This document shows, piece after piece, positions 54,701 to 64,000 of a stretch of DNA of 64,000 bases; position 1 is the first letter of the stretch; each line of letters starts with the position of its first letter. The notes beneath the pieces are model-generated. The model did not search any database. It was not told the origin of the DNA and saw only the letters and a list, made by a program, of their open reading frames with translations. This DNA comes from Saccharina japonica (taxonomy: Eukaryota; Sar; Phaeophyceae; Laminariales; Laminariaceae). The translations under genes and the position numbers were made by a program. The DNA is taken from NCBI GenBank assembly GCA_008828725.1, contig MEHQ01004095.1, positions 248,001-312,000 on the forward strand, given 5' to 3'.

Positions 54701-57700
54701 TGTGGAGTCACCTCCACCCCGCCCATGGTTCCTAGAGTCGGGCCGCGCGTCATCAGATCTCCTGGACTGCTGCTCACTTCCGGTTGCGTTTGCAACACGT
54801 GCAGACCGACCGGGGTATTTGTAGAGTCTTGTCCGCCACTGTCTGCGCTGCTCGAGACTCGTGGCAGTCGGCTAGGCGAGTCTCTGGACGGGGTAGAAGA
54901 GGGTGGACTGTTTGACGGAATGGGCGCCTCGCGAGCCTTTTCACACGCTGATAGCGATGGCAAGAAAAAAGCCGATGCGTTCGCGTCGAAGAAAGTATTA
55001 CCGACGTAGGCGTCGCGCACAGCCCATACGATCTGATTCGAGGGTGTTGCGAGCAACGGGTGGAAAATAAAGCAATGATCAGCAGGGGCGCACACGGACA
55101 GAAGATGAGCCATCGAAGGAGAAATAGCATATCGATGCCGTACAGTCATGCCGAAAGAGACATAACATATGGATAGTGTCACATGGACAACTGGGCGGAA
55201 GGCATGGAACCCTGACGCGCATTTTCCCCTCGACCCATTCGTATCCCGCACCATATACCGCAAGAATGTCGAATCGATATCAAAATGTTGATGTTTGCAT
55301 CGCCGCACATGCACGGAAGAGATGTGGAGGGTGAATGAGTGCACGTTCAGGAGACACTGAAAAAAGGAACCTCTCAGTAGTACCTGGACCGCTTGCGCTG
55401 AGGTGAGGGCTTGAACAAGCTCCAGAGCAATCCCTCCGTTGCCTACAATCAGAACCCGTCTTGCGTCTGCCAGCCGCTTGCTCAGGTTCGCAACACTCTG
55501 TCAATATGACGCACGCATGGCGGACAAAACGGCTTCAAAGACGAAAGCACCGAGGTTTTAAGGAATGGTAGCATTGAATTGGAAATACGGTCATCTCCAG
55601 CCGCAGGCCGTTTAGCCCGCCATACCTGAGACTGTTACGAAGAGCAGAGTAGGCATTCATGCTTCTCATAGCCCTTTTGGAATAGCAGAGGGGGGAGCTT
55701 GGCCTGTTGGCTATCGCACTGCAAATCAGCAGAGGTGTGCCCGAACCTTTCCAAGCCTACAAATCCGATGCTAAATGGGTTTGAATAAGTCACGAGTCTT
55801 CATCGGATAAGACACCGGGCAACAATTTAAAATCGTCACCTCAGTATCCCGGATGCCAACAACTCGTGGATGAACGTACGACAGTGAAGGCGATGCCCCC
55901 GTCGCCACGCAGCACCTGACGGGGTTGCGACAAGGTACCACCACGGTTGGCAGGGCTTGCGTAAAGTCGCAGCAGTAACAAGCGAGGTCCATAGGCTGCG
56001 TTGTCTAGCAATTAATAGCTGTGCATGCGAACGCACACCAGTATACATACGATGAAAGTCCAAAGCATGTGCTACAGCAGTGTACACCACGTGTTCCGTT
56101 TTTCCGGCCCCTTCAGCCCTTGGCTCTCATGCTCGCCCGTCGTTCGATACAACGCAGATCCGGGGTCTCATAGCAGGGTTCCTCCCGCCCTCTCCCCTAC
56201 GGGATGGACTCTCCTTGACATTTATCGTGCCATGGCATCAGCATCATTGACTAATGTCGCACTGTGCTCACTCGTGCCATAGCGACAATTCATAGCTATC
56301 TACAGCAGCCCTTTCTGATAGTGCCACTTACCTTTTCAAAATACTGTTAGTAATAATAATAGTAGGGGTTCGACCGCATGGGTGACGAGGCTACAACCGT
56401 ACCACTTAAAAACCCGGGATCGTCGATCCATGAGCATCGATGGACAGTGACACGGAGCAAGGATTCGACATTCCATCCCATCCTTTTTTTCATTCACGCA
56501 TCACTTTTCGTTGTTGCCAGATACCATCAATTGTGTGGGGAGAACGTGAATGAGTTACTCTCATACTTCGTACCAGGTATAGCTCTACGTACTGTAATTA
56601 CTTGCAGATTCACCTGGCGAAACTAATCGTGCCTCCACCAGCGAGCTTCGCTTGGTTGCGATCAGCATTCACACGTGTCACCTCATCGCAGACGAGCGAT
56701 ATTCCAGGATGTTCCACTGAAAACTCTTCCGCGGATCTGGCGACACACGTCATTGTAAGATATTACTACTACGACAGTATTGTAATCCGAACTGATATCA
56801 TAGGTGTATATCCCAACCGCTGTTATTATAGCAATTTGTCACGAGTGCCCACGTGGTAGCCAACATGGTTTCCGAGGCGGATAGCCTTGGGTTATTTTTG
56901 TTCGGACAAGACCTTTGGACCTTAAGCCCGTGAAGCTGTGCACTGCCATTGGTGAAGGGATTGTGACCTCCCTTTATACGAAAATGGCCTGCACAAGTCG
57001 CTCGCAGTGAGGTTTTAATACTACACGCTGTACGCAACAATCAAACGACTCGCATTCCTGTAGGCAGTATAAATAATATCATACGAAAAGTCGTGCTCGT
57101 GCTGGCGTACCACCAGATACGATATATGGTACCAGCAGTAACGCAATAGCAACAACCTGGCCACAGTTGACCATGAAGGCTTGCGCCGACAAGCAAGATT
57201 TTATCGGCAAGCTGAACTTCGCCGACCAATAAAAATGGCGATGGCCAACTGTGGGACCCACCAACGCCCGTCATCACCGGTGGTGGGATCAACGCGCCTC
57301 AATGCAGGTTCGGGCTTGTTCAATACGACTGTTGTACGTATATATTATACGTCACATTCTACGTCTTACGTATTCTATACGTCGATAGTGGTTACCTCAA
57401 GGATTGCGTTTTGCACAGAGTATTTGGAGAATTCCGTAACTGGGCAAGCATGTTCTCGGGAAAAGCAATCGCAGCATGCTGTACAGGGTGTGCGAGGAAA
57501 CGACACTGATTGATGAAAGCATCACCTGTTGCGGACGTCAACGACAGCAACCAGCGGGGTTATCTGTTCCACATCCCGAACTGCCTTGAGCGACGATGAC
57601 GGCGCCACCAGAGTTACCTTGGCAGACGGGCACAACCTTACGGGACAACACAGCAGTTCGGACAATGGCCACGACGATAATATCAAATATACCCAGTCGC

Positions 57701-58048
57701 ACGTTGTCACATACTATATAAGTCAGAGTAGCGGACGCTTGGAGTATAACTGGGCTCCAGGCTCCAGGCCCAGAATAATTGGACAAGCCTGCGTGCAGCT
57801 GACACCTGAACCTGCAGCACTTTGGACAGCTACGTACTCGCATGCAGAGCCTATCGTCGCGCACACAAGTATTTTCAGCTACAGTACTCGTAGAAGAAAG
57901 TTATTTGCACGGAGCTCCGGGAACAAAACATAGCCAACCAACTCATCACCAGCAGAAACACAGCTCATGCGCACCTTTTGAGCTCGATAGCGCACGTAGA
58001 TCCAGCAACTCCCCCGCCAATAACGAGGAAACAGTCTTGGGAAGGCAT
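51763..58048 (-). CDS. PYROXD1: PYROXD1-type FAD/NAD(P) disulfide oxidoreductase
   Basis: This class I pyridine nucleotide-disulfide oxidoreductase resembles animal PYROXD1, a redox flavoprotein reported to protect the tRNA ligase complex. Exons on the minus strand are 58048-57975, 57636-57526, 56736-56614, 55915-55840, 55497-55384, 55032-54570, one or more unresolved exons, then 54017-53847, 53476-53211, 53051-52946, 52700-52449 and 51921-51763 (stop TGA). The FAD Rossmann motif is IGGGVAG (10-16). Then follow CVATGASPSLSYVHPRVVGI, the NAD(P)-binding VLIVGNGGIALELV, VWAVRDAYVGNTFFDANASA, VISATGAKPNTNV, VFAAGD, FQMRLWSQAR, GLFTAKCMADFVDEL, VVLLGRFNGQGLG and the C-terminus GLEETFENLIL to VEDFFD, all in family order. 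No CxxC redox pair is seen near the FAD site, as is usual for PYROXD1. The exon 55032-54570 carries a Ser/Pro-rich insertion of roughly 115 residues. Splicing between 54570 and 54017 is not settled: an exon after CCTACAG at about 54475 is likely, but its frame is ambiguous (SVYPEEAPKPYF or SILKKHRSHTSG). Confidence 0.95.
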
Positions 58049-61024
58049 TGGTGCCCCACTGCTGTTGTTGGCCCCTACCCTGCCCGCTCTCCCATGTAGA
58101 ATGCTACCACAGGTAGGATTGTGCCGCTGTCAAAATCACACTGCTTTGCTGCTGCTCCTGCACAAGTGTGGCAGGTTGACGTGGAAACACAAAATATGTC
58201 TACGCTCTACCTCAAATATGTCTAAGCACTACGGAAGGTGTGGGAATGGGGGATGAGTGTGTCGGCTGTCGGCATGTCGGCGATTGGCACGGCGAGGCGT
58301 CATTGCAGTAATTGTCAAGCAATTGTAATTGCGCCGCATTTTTGTTCTGTCAGTCACAGCCAAGCAGCAGTCCACAACCGATAGCAGTACACACGTTGGG
58401 TACTGGGCCGCGTGTTGCTCCTTGCTATTGCACGTGTGTTTGATATAGCCTTGCCTAGGATATTGCGTGTGCGTGTCTCCGCGCGGTTGACCATGAGTAC
58501 TGATTCAAGGGCGATAGCTGCTGCAGCAAATTCTGTGACAATAAAAAAAAAAATCCTGGTTCGTACGACGATGTACCAGTACGTCGTATCATGCGACTCT
58601 CTGGTCGGCTGGATTCCTTGGTCGGAATGGTGTGGTGCGTTCCGAAAAAACTCCCGAATTTCTGAATTTCTGAGTCGGCGCGAACATCCTGTAAATATCA
58701 TACATATGCTGACTCGTACATACGCTGCCTGTACAGTTACTGACTGTCTGTCCAATGGTAGACTAAAGACCTGCAGTTACTGCTGTAATGTAGCTGGCTT
58801 AGCGTCGTCGGCGGATACTAAACTTCACGTACCTTTGGATGGGTTCGTGTGTCCCTTCTTTACTGTACGAGTCTCCCCCCCCCTTTTTTATAGACTGTAA
58901 TTCAGCGCCAACGACATGCGTTGCTGTGCTTCTCCCCAGTGTACTGCATAGCTATTAATTTTACGTTGGACGATCATATAATATAATATACGAGGACTTT
59001 ACCAATTTCAGCAACAAGAGAAGAAGTCAAACGATGTGCGTTGCATTTCTTCAGGGCAACTTTCCTTTCGAAGTACCAGGTTTATATTTCACGTATATAA
59101 TCGTCCTCGATGATTGATTTTTGGGTATATATATATGAGCTTTGGACAGAAACCAGTAACGAGTGAAATGAACTCGTATATACGGGATCGGATTGTGAAC
59201 CTGTGGTTGTCAGGGGACATCCGGCGTACGTTCCCTGGTTTCCTAGGTGGATATAGATCTTGGGGGTATAACGACGGATGTTGCTACTTGCTGCTGGGAA
59301 CATCGCCCACACAGCAGCCACACTTACTTCTACCTGTGTGTCTTTCCAACAGTCCTTCTTTGTCTGCCGCTCGTTTGGTTCTTAATGTCTTATCTTGCAC
59401 TTGTGTTGGCGAGGGTGATCATCTCTCTCAGGTGTTTCAGCGATGCTGGCCCTGGGTTGAGCGTGGCCACCTGGCCCACCCAATAAATCCGCAGTCAATC
59501 AAGGGTGGTGTCTTATTACCCGTTCGTCGAACGCTCCAATCGAAATTAGTCCAGAATATCCTGCTCAACTACGTGCGCATCGGCCCTCCTTCAAATACGG
59601 TGCGTGTTGAAGTTGGAGTGTGCACTACTGCATCATGTGTTCAATGGGAGTGCCGGTTTATGGCCCAGATAGGTAAGAGGGTAGTAGAAGCAAAAAACAG
59701 AAGCTAAAGACCTGGTCCAACGATTTTGGGGACAAACTACTTGGAATTAGCGCGGCACATTTTTTCAGTTCTGAATGGGTTAACTAAAGCATGTTGTGTG
59801 CACGACAGGTTACTATGTCAATACTAGCGCGAATTGGAAGAAAAAACACAACCGAAACACCAAGCATGTTGTGTCAGTGACAGACTACATAGTACTCGCA
59901 CGATATACAACCGTAAATCAGCAGATAAATAACATTAATCTGAAAACGTCATCATGACGTTATATTGCATGCTTACAATACTTCGGGCCGTAGCAGCAGA
60001 CAAATCTGAAAACGCCTTGACGTTATCCGCTATAATCACGCTCGTACTGCATCTAACTGACTACACACAGAAGAACCAAAGTAGTCAGCAATTCACACAG
60101 CCCATTACGCATAATAGGCTGTATCGTACCCCCCAAGTGCATGATTCGATGGAAATATATTAAAGGGAGCTATCAAAACTTTCATCAAACGCGCTGAGAG
60201 TGCAACACACGTATTGAGAGGAACGAAATATGGCGTACTTCCGCCACGGGCTTACGCAAAATCTTTAAAACATACCGCTTCCAACCAATGCTAACATAAT
60301 TCTGATCTACACAACAACTAAATCGTCGAGACTCTCCGGTTTATCGTGTTACATCACTCCGAAATTCAGCGCACCTTCGCGGGCATGTCAACTCAGTAGA
60401 TGATCCTATCACGACAACGTGAATACTGCAAAAAAAGTGAACTATAGAAGGACATGACATGAAAGTCACCGGACTGACGGAAGACCAACGCGGTATTCCG
60501 CTTCTAAGTAATGTACAGCATAAACTCGGGCATAGCACAAAACGTGCCTCTAAAAATACAAAAATGTAAGCCACCCTACTCTGACGCCAATTACATTTGT
60601 CCGTCCTACCGACTGATTTATTCGTTTTCGGCAACGGCATCGAGGAAGACCCTGCAGCAGCACGCTACCACGAGCGACCAACAGGTCGCAAACCAACACA
60701 ATGCCTGTCACAGAAGTCAAGCGTCCCGCACCAGTAACCAAGGGTGCGAGCACATCAACAGTAGCAGCAGCGCGAACGGAACAATGCCACGGAGCTTGGA
60801 TCACCTGTACAACTTGAAAAGGTTTTACCTCGTTTCAAGTTAAATATCAAATGTTAGGCTCAAACTATAAATAGTGCCAACCCCAAAAACTGAAGGGTAA
60901 AAAACTGCCACACCTTCACCCATGAAAAACGACCAGCCAACTCTTCTCGGCCAAAGCAAACTACGCTAACATCTGAATAGTTATCATAGCTGTCCACAAT
61001 GCATTCCCGACGTTCCCGCCCAAG
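58049..61024. other. Spacer with no firm gene
   Basis: This region is upstream of the PYROXD1-type gene and downstream of the Ala/Glu-rich gene. Apart from the doubtful frame at 59114-59707, no coding exon, RNA or transposon was recognised. Confidence 0.45.
59114..59707 (+). other. Doubtful 197-codon open frame
   Basis: The frame begins near an ATG and includes MNSYIRDRIVNLWLSGDIRR and RRTLQSKLVQNILLNYVR. These could be helix-turn-helix segments of the kind found at the front of DNA transposases. The middle is Leu/Ser-rich and unconvincing. Frame length alone is not evidence here, since several chance frames in the window are as long. It could be a decayed transposase fragment or noise. Confidence 0.2.
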
Positions 61025-61396
61025 TTACAACTCTTCAGTCGCGTCTGCCACAGCCTCCTGCACTTTCGTAGCGGTTTCCTCTTCCAGCCCCTTGATCTCG
61101 TCCTTGACCGCATCAACCTCCGCAATGGCGTCTACGACAGCTTCGTCCAAGGCCGCCTTGGCAGCATCAACCCCAGCGGATACTTCCTCCTTAGATGACG
61201 CCACGGCCTCTTCGATCCCCGCAGCTTCAGCGGAAAGCGCATCCTGTGATGAAGCAGCGGCCTCCTTGACTGACGCGGTCGTCTCGCCCACGGCATCTTT
61301 GACAGCCTTGGCGGCATTGCCAACAGATGCCTCTCCGTCCGCCACCAGCTCGTCGATAGCATCCATCACCGCGCCGACACCATCTCCCAGCGGGTT
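61025..61396 (-). CDS. Last exon of an Ala/Glu-rich helical protein
   Basis: A 124-codon open stretch follows a pyrimidine-rich acceptor (CTCTCTGTGTTCCTCAAG) and ends at TAA (61025-61027). It begins NPLGDGVGAVMDAIDELVAD and continues as Ala/Glu/Val/Lys-rich sequence with loosely repeated EAVAS, KDAV and AAKAA blocks, ending VADATEEL. It is strongly acidic and should form long amphipathic helices, like apolipoprotein- or LEA-type proteins. Codon use is biased to G/C at third positions, as in the confirmed genes. The upstream exons were not found; a possible coding patch near 61500-61610 (VYDPDTSLNTLMEASVAG) does not join in phase. Function unknown. Confidence 0.5.
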   Translation of the reverse strand, partial: NPLGDGVGAVMDAIDELVADGEASVGNAAKAVKDAVGETTASVKEAAASSQDALSAEAAGIEEAVASSKEEVSAGVDAAKAALDEAVVDAIAEVDAVKDEIKGLEEETATKVQEAVADATEEL

Positions 61397-64000
61397 CTTG
61401 AGGAACACAGAGAGCAAGCAGCAAGAAGAACGGATCGGCGTTAGAACATCAAAGCAGCGTAAAGCATAAAGGCACTATGTAGCCTGGCGCAGCATGTCTC
61501 AACATTTCGGGCTCCGGGAACGCCCACTCTGTACCCTGAACCTGCGACGGAGGCCTCCATCAGGGTGTTCAATGATGTATCGGGGTCGTACACGCTTGCC
61601 ATCCGTCTACGTAATGCCTACCTCTCTAAATATACAACCACCATCGTCCGCTACGTGAATGTCACTACTACTGCTGTACGTATATGTGTGAGACATGCAT
61701 ACGCTCTCCCTCCAAAAAGAGAGGAGGGGCCAAACGCAGCACGTCGTGGCTTTCTTGGACTAGCCCGACCCCATTACGTGTTCTGAGCTTCGATGGTGGT
61801 CGGTTGATTGTATGTATGCTGTTGCAGCGTATAAAGGAAGTGAATACACCGCAGTACGTACAGCAGTATTTCTATATCTCTACGTTGTTGTCTGTTGTCT
61901 TGTTTAGTTGACGTTGGCCGAATCTGTACGCGCGTGAATCAGCCGGCGTTTTGTAACCAGTGAACCCTAGGCCACCAACGGTGAAAACCAACCTCAGTAG
62001 ATAGGGGTCGGTGTACCGTAGGGTTTGTGGTTAGATCACGGTACAGCGGTGCCGATGCCAATGAGTGCCCCCCATATAAGGTGCTTTCTGTGGCAGGCGG
62101 ATTTCCCCTGTATCATACCAGCAAGTGGCGCAGAACATCCTCCGTACGCCGTTTTTTGGCTATGAATCCATCAAAAGTGCGATTTAAAAAAACTATATTT
62201 GTAACTTATTTCATCGAGCACAAATGAAACCAGAAACACGAACCCTATAACGGAGTCTATATATGATGACGTTATTCCATGCTGGTACGGTACACTATTA
62301 ATAGGGGTGCTACCCGTTCGTTTACTACCCGGGTACCCGGACGGGTACTACCCGGCGCCGGGTCCGGGTCCGACCCGAAACCCGCCGGGTTTTCGGGCCG
62401 GGTACCCGGTTAGGAACGTGTCCCTGTGGTCATAATTGGTTGACAATACGTACCTCCAAAATCCAAAAACCATTCAAACACGCAAACTATCCAGCGCAAC
62501 ATAGCTTTGGGGTTCCAGTGCCTGCTACATGTGAAAACAACAAAACACCAACAACAAAAATGCCGGGTACCCAGTTAGCAGCATGTCACCGTGGTCAACA
62601 CGCCTGAAAATAACTCAAGAAACCAATTAAGCACGCAAACGATCCAGCGCAACACTAGCTTTGGGGTTTTACAGCAGTAGTACCTGGTACTGCTACGTAT
62701 ACACGTGCACTCCGTTCATTGTCTAGTTATGTACTTTAGCGGCGGGCGGTTTCCTTTCCTTTTTTTTTGCTGGGATATCCTTCCGCTCTAGAAATTTTGG
62801 AGCGTGTCCTGTGACCACGGACTCTATTCTGGCGATAGATGACCAACAACGCTTGAACTAAAACATTTTACATATTACAGAACAGTATATCATAATATGG
62901 TGATGTCCTACAGCGTGGCCCGGTTTGCTCATGATTAACACCACCGACGACGAAGAACTTCACCTAGCAACGGCCATTGAAACTCTAACGAAGGGTGCAA
63001 TGCCGGGTACCGTTTGACGCTTGCATGTAGTTCTCTAAGCAATGTGTAATCGAAATGAGCCCTATCCTCCACTTGTCAGGCCCGCTTGACGGCCGTAAAC
63101 GGGGTCACATGTTGTCCGGGTACCCGGTTCCTGTCCCCTGAAAAGCCGGGTTACACCGTGACGGCCGAGTCCGACCTCCAGAATTTGGCGGGTACCCTTC
63201 GTGGCCGGTACCCGGCGGGTAGCACCCCTACAGTACACCAACAGTACACCTGTCAGGTGTACTTTTTTCGTTACCGTAGTTTTCTAGCGGATTGTTTGTG
63301 GGACAACATCGCCCTCGCAAAACCGTCGTGTGGACTCTCGGACTATCCAGGGAGGTCACCGAATGGCCTACTTCGTATATACGTATCCTCCACGGCAAAG
63401 ATGTCGGTCGACGGTCAAGTGTCACAAATTTGTTAAGCGTGTCTGTCAAGGTCTTTGGCGTTGTCAAGCCAAAAAATCTCCTATCCCCGGCATAATAATA
63501 CCTCCAGAACTCATGTGGAAACCCCTCGATTTTCAAGAAGTGGAAAGACCTGCAGTGTTACAGTGTTCTGTTCAAAAAATAAAAAAAATGAAGCTTTCAG
63601 TGATTTCGTAAGGCATTTTTGAAAACCGGGGATTTTCTTAAGTATCCCCTGCTTGTTCTTGTCCAGGTTCTCTGTCAAGGTGTTTGGTGGATTGTTGACT
63701 GTCAAGGGGTTCTCAAGGTCTGAAGTCTGTCAACCGACCTCTTTGCTCCACGGGTTAATAAGGGCCATTCTTATCGAGCAACTTTTTTCCAAAATTTCCA
63801 ATATTTTTTTCCAAGAAAAAGAGGAAAAACAGGAAACATTTCCATAGTTTGGAAATTTAACAGAGGGCAAACATGTCTGGAAGGCTTCGCATTCCAATAT
63901 TGATATTATATTTAGAAGAAAAAAAATGGAAAAAAGGAAATACAGAAAATTGTGCGAAAACAATTACTATGGGGAAATTTGGAAATTCATGGCTCCGATA
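61397..64000. other. Right-end spacer
   Basis: It contains the hAT-like element at 62302-63230. Upstream exons of the Ala/Glu-rich gene should lie here or beyond. No other gene was recognised. The last 400 bases are AT-rich with several short chance frames. Confidence 0.45.
62302..63230. mobile_element. hAT-like non-autonomous element, 929 bp
   Basis: TAGGGGTGCTACCCG at the left is mirrored by CGGGTAGCACCCCTA at the right; TAGGGGTG is a common hAT terminus. Just inside are CCGGGTACCCGG-type palindromes at both ends. The interior has a diverged internal duplication (62395-62525 and 62562-62675, sharing ATCCAGCGCAACA and AGCTTTGGGGTT). No clear 8-bp target duplication remains (ACTATTAA at the left, CAGTACAC at the right) and no transposase is visible. 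Confidence 0.7.

Overview
This is intron-rich nuclear DNA from a eukaryote, most likely a photosynthetic stramenopile (an ochrophyte, perhaps brown-alga-like). Nearly all introns I could place are GT-AG and run from a few hundred bases to about 10 kb. The glutamyl-tRNA synthetase starts with a signal peptide followed by an Ala-Phe cleavage motif (VAAFVRP), the two-part leader used to enter plastids of secondary red origin. The species call is inference. No virus, LTR element, Polinton, rRNA gene or CRISPR array was recognised.

Layout. 1-6.7 kb: a PP2A activator (PTPA) gene on the minus strand, with seven of its exons placed and its first exon not found. 6.7-17.5 kb: repeat-rich spacer with a 646-bp tandem duplication, tRNA-like SINE heads, several inverted-repeat elements and a 2.6-kb element bounded by an 8-bp target duplication that carries nested MITEs. 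17.5-37.3 kb: one plus-strand gene for a protein kinase followed by PH, SAM-like and PX-like domains. Its second intron is about 10 kb and holds a Tc1/mariner-type element, a SINE, two elements with 8-bp target duplications and a 41-bp satellite. 37.3-40.5 kb: spacer with a dispersed repeat. 40.5-43.1 kb: a minus-strand thioredoxin-fold protein with a CDHC motif. 43.25-51.2 kb: plastid-type glutamyl-tRNA synthetase on the plus strand, head-to-head with the thioredoxin-like gene across only 178 bp. 51.8-58.0 kb: a minus-strand PYROXD1-type flavoprotein oxidoreductase. 58-64 kb: mostly spacer, with the last exon of an Ala/Glu-rich helical protein and a hAT-like element.

The genes look like independent housekeeping and signalling genes. 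The one suggestive pairing is the shared promoter region of the thioredoxin-like gene and the synthetase, both of whose products begin with a secretory or organelle leader. Exon borders were placed by hand from splice signals, phase agreement and protein-family conservation. The summed coding lengths of PTPA, the kinase, the thioredoxin-like gene and GluRS come out as whole codons.
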